Source of the DNA: RFXV01 sp038150465
Lineage (GTDB): Bacteria > Bacteroidota > Bacteroidia > Flavobacteriales > Schleiferiaceae
Direction of reading: 5' to 3'
DNA: 64,000 nt
NCBI GenBank assembly: GCA_038150465.1
Contig: JAYOTP010000006.1
Span: forward strand, 1-64,000
Shown here: positions 1 through 7,550 of the stretch, in pieces
Position numbering within the stretch: the stretch's first letter is position 1
How the letters are laid out: each line of letters begins with the position of its first letter
Made by a program: the position numbers and the translations under genes
Notes under the pieces: model-generated
Database searches by the model: none
Told to the model about the DNA's origin: nothing
What the model saw: only the letters and a program-made list of their open reading frames with translations

Positions 1-35
1 CGGACCATGAGTAGGGAGCATCAAGCCAAAATCCT

Positions 36-63
36 GTGTTGGCTTCGCAACACGTTCTTTTTT
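36..63 (+). terminator. weak candidate intrinsic terminator
   Basis: A 6-bp stem (GTGTTG at 36-41, CAACAC at 48-53, loop GCTTCG) is followed by a T-rich run at 55-63. It could end a plus-strand gene lying left of the window. The stem is short, so this is only a candidate. Nothing else is recognisable in bases 1-100. Confidence 0.3.
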
Positions 64-102
64 CTGTCGCTTGAAGAGAAAGCGAGCTTTCCTTCGCTCC
101 AT

Positions 103-134
103 AAAAAAAGCCCGGGCGTTTGCCCAGGCTTTTG
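103..134 (-). terminator. intrinsic terminator after tRNA-fMet
   Basis: Read on the minus strand, a GC-rich stem (AAAAGCC.GGGC and GCCC.GGCTTTT arms, 4-nt loop AAAC) ends in a run of seven T. It begins a few bases after the 3' end of the initiator tRNA, so it most likely ends that transcript. The arms carry a matching A/T flank, so it may also work on the plus strand. Confidence 0.75.
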
Positions 135-139
135 GCTAG

Positions 140-212
<73 letters not shown>

Positions 213-246
213 ATGAATATTTTAACCGCTCGTTTTTAGCGGAGGG

Positions 247-277
247 CTAAAGTAAGGCGATTCTATTGATTGAACAA
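247..277 (-). promoter_or_regulatory. candidate promoter of tRNA-fMet
   Basis: On the minus strand a TTG (275-277) is followed after 20 nt by TACTTTAG (247-254). This is one base off the Bacteroidota -7 consensus TAnnTTTG with a -33 TTG. It lies 35 nt upstream of the tRNA 5' end, within the gap between pdhB and the tRNA. Confidence 0.45.
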
Positions 278-292
278 TACGCTCTTGAACCC

Positions 293-1279
293 TTAGCCAA
301 TATAGGTGACGCTCTTTACGGCATCGATCACCCGCTTTGGATTGGGAAGGAATTCTTCAACGAAAACAGGTGAGTAGCCCATGGGCGTATCCGCCGTATT
401 GACCCGGACCACCGGAGAATCCAAATAATCGAAAGCCTTCTTCTGCACCATATAAGTGAGTTCCGAGGCAATGGCTCCTAAAGGCCAGGCCTCTTCAACG
501 ACCACCATGCGGTTGGTCTTTTTAACAGACTCAATGATCGTATCGTAGTCGATCGGGCGCACACTCCTCAGATCGATGACCTCGCATGAGACCCCGTCCT
601 TCTCAAGCTCGTCGGCGGCGGCAAACGCCGTCTTGAGGATCTTGCCAAAGGATACAAGGGTCACATCTGTTCCCTCGCGCTTCACAGCTGCTTTCCCAAT
701 GGGCAGCAGATACTCTTCTTCGGGCACTTCGCCTTTGTCGCCGTACATCTGCTCAGACTCCATGATCAATACCGGATCGTCGTCGCGGATGGCCGATTTA
801 AGCAGGCCTTTTGCATCATACGGATCAGCGAGGACCACCACTTTCAATCCGGGGCAGTTGGCATACCAGCTCTCAAAGGCCTGTGAGTGGGTGGCTGCAA
901 GTTGACCAGCGGAGGCTGTAGGTCCGCGGAAGACCATGGGCACATTGAATTGCCCGCCGCTCATCTGATACATCTTGGCTGCATTGTTCACGATCTGGTC
1001 GATGGCCACCATGGAAAAATTGAAGGTCATGAACTCGACGATCGGACGAAGGCCATTCATTGCGGCTCCCACACCGATGCCAGCAAAACCCAATTCTGAA
1101 ATGGGCGTATCCAATACGCGTTCGGGACCGAATTCATCCAACATGCCTTTGGACGCCTTGTAGGCTCCGTTGTATTCGGCCACTTCTTCGCCCATGAGGA
1201 TGACGTTGGGATCTCTCCTCATTTCTTCACTCATCGCCTCGGCGACGGCCTCACGAAACTGAATGGTACGCATCTGCAT
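293..1279 (-). CDS. pdhB: pyruvate dehydrogenase E1 component subunit beta
   Basis: A 328-residue protein matching the usual E1-beta length (about 325). In the family it pairs with the alpha subunit to form the thiamine-diphosphate-dependent decarboxylase of the pyruvate dehydrogenase complex, supplying acetyl-CoA in the cytoplasm. The N-terminal transketolase-like pyrimidine-binding domain includes GEEVAEYNGAYK near residues 30-41 and the PISELG stretch with the conserved Glu at about 62. The C-terminal transketolase domain includes SFGKILKTA and VEEAWPLGAIASE. Met3 at 1273 is an alternative start. The alpha-subunit gene is not in the window. An exact TATTTTTG -7 box lies at 1294-1301, just upstream. 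A related branched-chain 2-oxoacid E1-beta is possible, but the sequence reads as PdhB. Confidence 0.93.
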   Translation of the reverse strand: MQMRTIQFREAVAEAMSEEMRRDPNVILMGEEVAEYNGAYKASKGMLDEFGPERVLDTPISELGFAGIGVGAAMNGLRPIVEFMTFNFSMVAIDQIVNNAAKMYQMSGGQFNVPMVFRGPTASAGQLAATHSQAFESWYANCPGLKVVVLADPYDAKGLLKSAIRDDDPVLIMESEQMYGDKGEVPEEEYLLPIGKAAVKREGTDVTLVSFGKILKTAFAAADELEKDGVSCEVIDLRSVRPIDYDTIIESVKKTNRMVVVEEAWPLGAIASELTYMVQKKAFDYLDSPVVRVNTADTPMGYSPVFVEEFLPNPKRVIDAVKSVTYIG

Positions 1280-1293
1280 GAAAAATTAAGCGG

Positions 1294-1301
1294 CAAAAAT
1301 A
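1294..1301 (-). promoter_or_regulatory. candidate -7 box for pdhB
   Basis: Minus-strand TATTTTTG matches TAnnTTTG exactly and ends 15 nt before the pdhB start. No TTG is seen at the expected -33 distance. It lies in the 52-nt gap after the CDGSH gene. Confidence 0.45.
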
Positions 1302-1331
1302 GAGAAGAAGATGGCGGCTGCGGTCTTTTTT

Positions 1332-1535
1332 TCAGGCTTTTTGCGCTTCGTTCTTGTGGCTTGAATCACAAAAGGGCATCCGCTGCGAAAGGCCACATCC
1401 ACAAAGGGAGAAGGCCGGTGGGTGCGGGATATTGTTTCCCTCTGCATCGGTAAGGTCCACAGGCCCTTCTACCCGGATGGGTCCCGTGGGTTTGCGGAAG
1501 ATCCGCACCAGTTGCTCATTGTTCTCTTCGCTCAT
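1332..1535 (-). CDS. CDGSH iron-sulfur domain protein
   Basis: A 67-residue protein that is essentially one CDGSH zinc-finger-like domain binding a 2Fe-2S cluster. The four ligands are visible: Cys45, Cys47, Cys56 and His60, spaced C-X1-C-X8-C-X3-H exactly as in mitoNEET. The name motif reads CDSSH rather than CDGSH. There is no signal peptide or membrane segment, so it should be cytoplasmic, with a likely but unproven role in redox or cluster transfer. It starts three bases after the stop of the upstream membrane-protein gene, so the two are probably co-transcribed. Confidence 0.88.
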   Translation of the reverse strand: MSEENNEQLVRIFRKPTGPIRVEGPVDLTDAEGNNIPHPPAFSLCGCGLSQRMPFCDSSHKNEAQKA

Positions 1536-1538
1536 TAC

Positions 1539-2060
1539 TTAAAGTTCTTTGCGCAATTCTGCTTTCAGAATGGTCAGCGCTTGTTGGGTGGGAAAGCGGT
1601 CCATCTCCATGGTGTGGTTGAGAACCTTTGTGCTCAGATCAGAGGCTGGGGCATCGGGCGGGCACTCCTGTACCAATTTGTTGATGATGCCGATGGTGGC
1701 GTTTTTCGCGAGCACCACTTGTTGCCAAACAGGATCGGACACGTAGATCTGCTGCGACAGATTGTGTTCAAATTCGCTGCGGATGCTTTGGAGCAAAAGA
1801 CGGTGGTATTCCTTCACCACAAGATTTTGCGCCGGTACGCGCAAGAGCAGGCTGCTGGGCGTGATGCGCTCCAGAAACAACGAGAGTCTTTCGTAGGCGT
1901 TGAGCTTGTGGGACATACTCGTTTTCCGGGTCTCTCTTCGCAGTAGAAAGCTGCGCCTCTTTTCTTCATTGTTCATGAAGTTGCTCAGCATCACATAGGT
2001 GATCAGGATCACCAGGACCGAGGGCAGGGCGTACTTCAAGATCTCCAGCAAGTTTTCCAT
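1539..2060 (-). CDS. conserved Bacteroidota membrane protein (DUF7935-like)
   Basis: Not functionally known. The preferred start is the ATG at 2058-2060 (MENLLEIL), giving 173 residues; an upstream ATG at 2093 would add 11. One membrane segment lies at about residues 7-28, followed by a basic, helix-rich cytoplasmic part. The second half has many Leu/Val heptads and a C-terminal stretch resembling an early-stop-prone small regulatory domain. Such proteins are common in Bacteroidota next to housekeeping genes. It is divergent from aspC and followed after three bases by the CDGSH gene. Confidence 0.7.
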   Translation of the reverse strand: MENLLEILKYALPSVLVILITYVMLSNFMNNEEKRRSFLLRRETRKTSMSHKLNAYERLSLFLERITPSSLLLRVPAQNLVVKEYHRLLLQSIRSEFEHNLSQQIYVSDPVWQQVVLAKNATIGIINKLVQECPPDAPASDLSTKVLNHTMEMDRFPTQQALTILKAELRKEL

Positions 2061-2125
2061 AGATCGCCTGTTGACGGAGTGTAAATATCGCAATTGGATG
2101 CTTCATCGCTCTTCATGCTTTTGAA

Positions 2126-2133
2126 TAGCTTTG
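2126..2133 (+). promoter_or_regulatory. candidate -7 box for aspC
   Basis: TAGCTTTG is an exact TAnnTTTG match, ending 19 nt before the aspC ATG. No TTG is found 19-20 nt upstream. Confidence 0.45.
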
Positions 2134-2152
2134 GGGCTCTATCCAAACGCAT

Positions 2153-3340
2153 ATGTCGGACATCGCTGCACGCATTCAGGCCATGGAGGAATCAGCCACC
2201 ATCGCTATGGCCCGAAAAAGCAGGGAAATGGCGGCTCAAGGGGTTGAGGTCATCAGCCTCAGTCTGGGGGAACCGGACTTCTCCACGCCAGATTTCATAA
2301 AAGATGCGGCTGTACAAGCCATAGAACAGAATTACTCGAGCTACACGCCCATAGGTGGTTATGCAGAGCTCAAAGAGGCCATTGCCGAGAAACTGCTGCG
2401 GGACAATCAATTGTCCTTCGATCCTTCCCAGATCGTTTGTTCGACCGGAGCCAAACAAAGCATATGGAACATCGCCATGGCGCTGGTCGATCCAGGAGAT
2501 GAAGTGATCCTGCCGGTACCCTATTGGGTGAGTTATCGGGAAATGGTCAGGATGGCCGAAGGAATCCCCAGATATATCCAGACCACTGTGGAGCAGGGCT
2601 ATAAATTCACGGCCCAACAGCTGGAAGACTGCATTTCAGAACGTTCCCGTCTGCTCATATTCAGCAATCCATGCAATCCCAGTGGGGCGGTATACGATGA
2701 ATCCGAATTGCGTGAGATCGCCGCTGTCATTGAAAAACACCCCGATCTGTATGTGGTCTCGGACGAGATCTATGAACTCATTCGCTTCGAAGGCACGCAC
2801 TTCAGCCTGGGGCGGATCGACGCGATCAAGGAGCGGGTGATCACTGTGAATGGTTTGAGCAAGGGATTTGCCATGACAGGTTGGCGTTTGGGCTATATGG
2901 CTGCGGCCAAAGAAGTGACCCTGGCATGTGAGAAGTTGCAAGGTCAGGTCACCTCGGCGCCCAATTGCATTGCCCAGCGGGCGGCCATTACAGCCTTGAA
3001 GGCAGATCCATCCGAGGTAGCCTACATGAAGGATTCCTTCAGAAAGAGAAGGGATCTCGTACTCGAAAAATGCAAGGACATCCCGGGCTGGGTCAACCAC
3101 ATTCCGGGAGGTGCTTTCTACTTATTCCCAGATGTTCGTGCCTGGTTCGGCCAACGTGTTGCGGGCAGAGAGATCAAGGATGCCAGCGACCTGTGCATGC
3201 TGCTACTGGAAGAAGCGCATGTCGGCTTGGTACCGGGCGGCGCCTTTGGCAGTCCGAATTCCCTGCGCATCTCCTATGCAGCCTCCGAAGAGCATCTCAC
3301 GCAGGCCATGGATCGCATCAAAAAAGTTTTGACCGGATGA
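2153..3340 (+). CDS. aspC: class I PLP aminotransferase, probably aspartate aminotransferase
   Basis: A 395-residue fold-type I aminotransferase. Family knowledge predicts transfer of the amino group between aspartate and 2-oxoglutarate in the cytoplasm. Visible signatures: SLGEPDFSTP near 37-46, YTPIGG near 64, NPCNPSG at 172-178, the cofactor aspartate in SDEIY at about 204, and the Schiff-base lysine 237 in NGLSKGFAMTGWR. A C-terminal LRISYAAS arginine would bind the substrate carboxylate. Its stop overlaps the ATG of the next gene (ATGA), so it heads a four-gene set. Substrate choice within subgroup I-gamma (aspartate, prephenate or aromatic) cannot be fixed from sequence alone. Confidence 0.9.
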   Translation: MSDIAARIQAMEESATIAMARKSREMAAQGVEVISLSLGEPDFSTPDFIKDAAVQAIEQNYSSYTPIGGYAELKEAIAEKLLRDNQLSFDPSQIVCSTGAKQSIWNIAMALVDPGDEVILPVPYWVSYREMVRMAEGIPRYIQTTVEQGYKFTAQQLEDCISERSRLLIFSNPCNPSGAVYDESELREIAAVIEKHPDLYVVSDEIYELIRFEGTHFSLGRIDAIKERVITVNGLSKGFAMTGWRLGYMAAAKEVTLACEKLQGQVTSAPNCIAQRAAITALKADPSEVAYMKDSFRKRRDLVLEKCKDIPGWVNHIPGGAFYLFPDVRAWFGQRVAGREIKDASDLCMLLLEEAHVGLVPGGAFGSPNSLRISYAASEEHLTQAMDRIKKVLTG

Positions 3341-3963
3341 AATTCGAAGCATTCTTGAATGAAGTGGAAGCATGCAACGAGACCTTTCGTCGCTGCATTG
3401 CCGACTACCACAAGACCAACGACATAGATGCTGATGAGCCCAAGGGGCCGGATGGTTTTCAGGGGCTGATCTATTCCAAGTGCTGGATCGATACCGTCCA
3501 ATGGCATCTGGAAGACGAGATACGGAGGACGGATATCGACCCTGATGAAGCACTTTCCTTCAAGCGAAGGATCGATGCGAGCAATCAGGCGCGTACAGAT
3601 ATGGTGGAGCAGCTGGATGATCGGTATCTCGAAAGGTTTCAGGAAGTGAAGCCCAGCTTGGATGCCCGTCTCAATACAGAAAGTCCAGCCTGGGCCATGG
3701 ACCGTTTGTCCATACTCGCTTTGAAGATCTTCCACATGAAGGAAGAGGCCGATCGCGAAGATGCCGATGCGGCCCACAGGGAGAAGTGCCGGCAGAAGCT
3801 TGCCGTACTCATGGTTCAGCAGGAGGATCTCACCCGTTCCATTGCTCAGTTGCTGGAGGATATCTATTCCGGACAGCGCATCATGAAGGTCTATCGGCAG
3901 ATGAAGATGTACAACGACCCCAGTCTGAATCCTGTATTGTACAAGTCAGGGCAGGAAGGATGA
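3337..3963 (+). CDS. DUF4254 domain protein
   Basis: A 208-residue cytoplasmic, helix-rich protein of the DUF4254 family, with no known activity. The start is the ATG overlapping the aspC stop, rather than an in-frame upstream start that would lie inside aspC. Conserved-looking blocks include GFQGLIYSKCWIDTVQWHLED near residues 32-52 and a long C-terminal helix with QQEDLTRSIAQLLEDI. In Bacteroidota DUF4254 genes are typically beside a GT9 glycosyltransferase, as here, which suggests a role in surface-sugar assembly (inference). The stop overlaps the next ATG. Confidence 0.82.
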   Translation: MKFEAFLNEVEACNETFRRCIADYHKTNDIDADEPKGPDGFQGLIYSKCWIDTVQWHLEDEIRRTDIDPDEALSFKRRIDASNQARTDMVEQLDDRYLERFQEVKPSLDARLNTESPAWAMDRLSILALKIFHMKEEADREDADAAHREKCRQKLAVLMVQQEDLTRSIAQLLEDIYSGQRIMKVYRQMKMYNDPSLNPVLYKSGQEG

Positions 3964-4982
3964 AGATCCTGGTCCTTCGGTTCTCTTCTCTGGGCGATGT
4001 CGCACTGACCGTGCCCGCGCTGAAGAGCGTCTTGAATGCCGTCCCGGACTTGGAATGCGTCGTGGCCACACGAAAGCCGTTCGCTCCTCTTTTTGCTCAG
4101 CTTCCGCGCACCGAATTGTTCTTTCTCGAGCCAAAAGGAAAACACAAGGGGTTGAGCGGACTGCTTCGTTTTCGGAAAGAACTTCTCGCCCTGCATCGCC
4201 CGGATCTGCTGATCGATCTGCATTCCGTGCTGCGGAGTCAGGTCTTGCGGATATTGTTCCGCTGGAGTGGTATCCCATCCTGGCATTTTGCCAAACAACG
4301 AAAGCTAAGGGCAGAACGCACCCGAAAACGCAACAAGGTTCGAACGCCACTGACAACGGTTGTTGAAGGCTACCTCAAGGTCTTTCTGTCCGCAGGATTG
4401 ACAACCGCACCGCTGCAAGGCCCGTGGCTGAATTCCTCGGCCCGGTCAGAAAGATCGGGGCGTAGCCCCATCGGATTTGCTCCGCTGGCTTCTTCGCCAC
4501 AAAAATCCTGGTCGGAATCTGGCAGCAAAGAATTGGTCAGGAAATGGGTGGACCAGGGAAGAAAGGTCTGGCTCTTTGGTGGACCCGACGAGAAGAAAGC
4601 ATTGCACCGGATCGCTCAGGGCCTGGATGGTGTTGAGGTGATCCCGGACAGCAGCAAGGGACTGAAAGATGACCTCGAACGAATAAGTGATCTGGAGGTG
4701 ATGGTCTCCATGGACAGTGCGAATATGCACCTGGCCGCTTTGTCGGGTATTCCAACGGTTTCCATTTGGGGCGCCACCCATCCCGATATGGGATTTGCAC
4801 CTCTTGGGGAAAACCACCGCTATGTGCAGGTCGATGTGGAAGAACTGCCCTGCCGTCCGTGCTCGGTTTTTGGTCAAACGCCCTGTCATCGGGGCGATCT
4901 TGCTTGCCTTGGACGGATAGATACGGCTCAGGTGGCCAATACGGTGAACGAACTTTTAAATGGCGAGGCGCATGATGCCTGA
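3960..4982 (+). CDS. glycosyltransferase family 9 (heptosyltransferase-like)
   Basis: A 340-residue GT-B fold enzyme. The N-terminus (ILVLRFSSLGDVALTVPAL) is the diagnostic first strand and loop of ADP-heptose:LPS heptosyltransferases. The C-terminal half has VWLFGGPDEK and the nucleotide-sugar site SMDSANMHLAALSGIPTVSIWG. The likely role is adding a heptose or similar sugar to the lipopolysaccharide core at the inner membrane. Exact donor and acceptor are not deducible. The ATG at 3960 overlaps the preceding stop. The end overlaps trkH. Confidence 0.88.
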   Translation: MKILVLRFSSLGDVALTVPALKSVLNAVPDLECVVATRKPFAPLFAQLPRTELFFLEPKGKHKGLSGLLRFRKELLALHRPDLLIDLHSVLRSQVLRILFRWSGIPSWHFAKQRKLRAERTRKRNKVRTPLTTVVEGYLKVFLSAGLTTAPLQGPWLNSSARSERSGRSPIGFAPLASSPQKSWSESGSKELVRKWVDQGRKVWLFGGPDEKKALHRIAQGLDGVEVIPDSSKGLKDDLERISDLEVMVSMDSANMHLAALSGIPTVSIWGATHPDMGFAPLGENHRYVQVDVEELPCRPCSVFGQTPCHRGDLACLGRIDTAQVANTVNELLNGEAHDA

Positions 4983-6801
4983 ATCGTTCAACAGCACTCT
5001 TTGGAAGCTTCGGGAAGCGGTTTACCTGCGCTTGTATCCTTTTCGCAACAGCATCATTGGCGGTCTGCGCATCCTGAGTTTTCTGGTTTCGCTAACGGCC
5101 GTGATGGCCATGATCTACTATCATGGATTTGAAGTGGACGCGGTCAGTAGTGAATGGGTCACCCTGATCGTTCGGGCCAGTCTGGGCTTTTTCGTTTTCA
5201 AATATGTGCTGCGCCTGCTTGTCGAACTGCATCCTCTGGACCACCTCAGAAACAACTGGCTGGAAGGGCTGCTCATTGGTCTGATCGCGCTCAATGGGCT
5301 GAGCCGGTCCCTGTTCGGTTTCCCTTTGATCACGCGCTTTGGCGAGTGGCTCGATCTGACAAGTCTCGACCTCTTCCTGCTCTGGTTCTTACAGGCCTAT
5401 CTGCTGGTGATGGTGGTCATTGAACTGGGAAAAGCCAGTTCATTGCTCTCCAATATCGGATGGGGGGCACCGGAGTTACTGATCTCCTCATTTGTTCTGT
5501 TGATCGCCATTGGAACGGCTTTGCTCATGCTTCCCGAAATGTCTGCCAGTGGACGATCGGCTTCTTTTCAGGATGCACTTTTCACAGCCATCAGCGCGAG
5601 TTGTGTGACTGGCCTGACCGTGCAACCGACCGGTAGTTTCTTCAGCCACGAAGGGCATGTGGTGATTCTCTTGCTCATGCAGCTCGGGGGGCTGAACATC
5701 ATCACTTTCGCCTCCTTTTTTGCCCTGTTCAACCGCAACAAGCTGGGCATTCGCCAGCAGACCATTTTGCAGCAGAATTTCAATATCGAGAACCTCGACC
5801 AGACCGAAAATCTATTTCCGCGCATTTTCAGTTTCAGTCTACTGATCGAGGGGATCGGCACCCTTTTGCTTTATTTCAGCTGGGGCGATCTGCCCTTCGA
5901 GGACCGAGGCGATCGACTGTTCGCTTCGCTTTTTCATTCGGTCTCTGCCTTTAACAATGCCGGATTCTCCTTGTACTCCGACGGTTTGGCCACAGCGCCA
6001 TTGAATGCCCTTCCCGGACTCCATATGATCGTGGCCGTGCTCATTGTCATGGGGGCTTTGGGATTCCCGGTCATGACGGATCTTTTCAACCTGAAGCGAT
6101 GGCGAAGCGGAAAGACAGGCCTTCGGCAGAGTTTGCAGCTCGGCACCCGGGTCGCCTTGTACACCACTCTTGTCCTGATCTTTTTGGGCGCTTTCTTTTT
6201 TCTATGGAGTGAATGGGACGGTGCGCTGCAGGGAAAGGAAGCACTTGCCAAAGTCCAGCATGCCTTCTTTCAGAGCATTACGACGCGCACAGCAGGATTC
6301 AATACGCTGGACATCGGTGCTTTGGGCCTGCCGACCTTGATGTTCTTCCTCCTGCTGATGTTCATTGGGGCCAGTCCGGGTTCTACTGGAGGCGGTATCA
6401 AGACGACTACTTTTTCCCTGCTGCTGCTGGCGGTCATCTCTTCGCTTCGGGGACGGACCAAATTGGAATTGTTCCGCTCCACACTGCCTTTTGCATTGCT
6501 CCACAAGGCCTTTCTGGTATTTGCCTTTTCACTGGGCACCATTTTTACGGCCACCCTTTTGCTCTGCATCACGGACAGCTCTTTCGGTCTGGCTGCCCTG
6601 CTTTTTGAATCCACTTCTGCCTTTTGTACGGTGGGCTTGAGCACCGGTGTCACCTCATCTTTGAGCGAAGCCGGTCGTTGGATCATCATGGGGTGCATGT
6701 TCGTAGGTCGCGTAGGTACGCTTACGCTGGCATTCACCGTAGGTCAGAGGAAGGAGAAAACAGATTACGCCTATCCCGAAGCAAGCATGATGGTGGGTTA
6801 G
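4975..6801 (+). CDS. trkH: TrkH-type potassium uptake protein
   Basis: About 608 residues if the start is the ATG at 4975; ATGs at 4960 and 4972 are alternatives, all overlapping the GT9 end. It is a polytopic inner-membrane K+ translocating subunit. The four pore-loop repeats with their selectivity glycines are visible: SCVTGLTVQPTG, AFNNAGFSL, TRTAGFNTLD and AFCTVGLSTGV. The N-terminal extension of about 150 residues adds extra membrane segments, as is common in Bacteroidota TrkH. The regulatory TrkA partner is not adjacent. It ends four bases inside the tail of the convergent methyltransferase gene. Confidence 0.92.
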   Translation: MPESFNSTLWKLREAVYLRLYPFRNSIIGGLRILSFLVSLTAVMAMIYYHGFEVDAVSSEWVTLIVRASLGFFVFKYVLRLLVELHPLDHLRNNWLEGLLIGLIALNGLSRSLFGFPLITRFGEWLDLTSLDLFLLWFLQAYLLVMVVIELGKASSLLSNIGWGAPELLISSFVLLIAIGTALLMLPEMSASGRSASFQDALFTAISASCVTGLTVQPTGSFFSHEGHVVILLLMQLGGLNIITFASFFALFNRNKLGIRQQTILQQNFNIENLDQTENLFPRIFSFSLLIEGIGTLLLYFSWGDLPFEDRGDRLFASLFHSVSAFNNAGFSLYSDGLATAPLNALPGLHMIVAVLIVMGALGFPVMTDLFNLKRWRSGKTGLRQSLQLGTRVALYTTLVLIFLGAFFFLWSEWDGALQGKEALAKVQHAFFQSITTRTAGFNTLDIGALGLPTLMFFLLLMFIGASPGSTGGGIKTTTFSLLLLAVISSLRGRTKLELFRSTLPFALLHKAFLVFAFSLGTIFTATLLLCITDSSFGLAALLFESTSAFCTVGLSTGVTSSLSEAGRWIIMGCMFVGRVGTLTLAFTVGQRKEKTDYAYPEASMMVG

Positions 6802-7520
6802 GCGAGTTTCGCCATCAAAATAGCTGCAGATACGGCAGCGTTCAGACTTTCCATCTCGGAAGAACCGCCGCGGGGCACATGAATGAGTTCATCTGCAGAG
6901 GCTCGGGCTGTTTTGCTGAGCCCTCTTCCTTCGTTCCCGATGATGAGGCCGACCTTTTCTCTCTTGAGCGTGCGATAATCAGAGCCGTTCATATCCGCCG
7001 CGACCACCCAGCGATCGTCTTCGTGCCATTTCGCCAGACATTCTTCAAGCGAACATCTGTGCAGATGAAGATCGCCGATCGCTCCCATGGAGGACTGCAC
7101 GGCCTTTGGAGAATAGGGGTCGGCACTGTTTGCACTCATCCAGATCTGCTGATGCCCGAACCAATTGGCCGTCCGCAGTATGGTCCCGAGGTTTCCGGGG
7201 TCTTGAACCTCTTCGAGGTAGAGTTCCAAAGCGGCATCTGATGACTTTCTTTCGGCCTCCTCGTTCTTCTGAAAAATGGCCAGGCTATTGGCCGGATGTT
7301 CCTGGGCCGAGATCCGTTTCAGGTCCTCTGGATCGATCTGTTCCCCGCCCAGCCCAAGGTCGTCTGTTGTCCAGTACAGCTGTTTCAGCCGGCAGTGAGA
7401 GTTGCTGAGCTGCCGAATGAGTTTGTCGCCTTCCGCTAGAAAACAGGCCGTTTGGTCCCGAAATTTCTTCTGTCGGAGTTGCTTGATCTTTTTCTCTGCA
7501 GCCTTGGAAAGGGAGCGCAT
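6798..7520 (-). CDS. TrmH/SpoU family RNA 2'-O-methyltransferase
   Basis: A 240-residue protein of the SPOUT class. The N-terminal substrate-binding domain (about residues 1-85) is followed by the knotted methyltransferase domain with all three motifs: LEEVQDPGNLGTILRTA (motif 1, catalytic Arg), GLIIGNEGRGLS (motif 2) and the C-terminal VPRGGSSEMESLNAAVSAAI (motif 3). It should methylate a ribose in rRNA or tRNA using SAM; the target nucleotide is not predictable. It is divergent from tamL with only 30 bp between the starts, a neighbourhood common in Bacteroidota. Confidence 0.9.
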   Translation of the reverse strand: MRSLSKAAEKKIKQLRQKKFRDQTACFLAEGDKLIRQLSNSHCRLKQLYWTTDDLGLGGEQIDPEDLKRISAQEHPANSLAIFQKNEEAERKSSDAALELYLEEVQDPGNLGTILRTANWFGHQQIWMSANSADPYSPKAVQSSMGAIGDLHLHRCSLEECLAKWHEDDRWVVAADMNGSDYRTLKREKVGLIIGNEGRGLSKTARASADELIHVPRGGSSEMESLNAAVSAAILMAKLA

Positions 7521-7529
7521 TCAACTAAT

Positions 7530-7537
7530 TATCTTCG
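7530..7537 (+). promoter_or_regulatory. candidate -7 box for tamL
   Basis: TATCTTCG, one base from TAnnTTTG, lies 13 nt before the tamL ATG in a 30-bp divergent gap. The same TATCTTCG or TATTTTCG form recurs before the genes at 43856 and 49058. Confidence 0.3.
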
Positions 7538-7550
7538 CAAAGTACAGCAA

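Noticed and set aside
226..242. CCGCT/AGCGG hairpin between pdhB and tRNA-fMet as terminator
   Set aside because: The stem is 5 bp and is not followed by a T tract on the minus strand. It lies in the tRNA leader, downstream of the candidate promoter.
576..905. Plus-strand frame within pdhB
   Set aside because: It is a low-information shadow of the conserved E1-beta gene.
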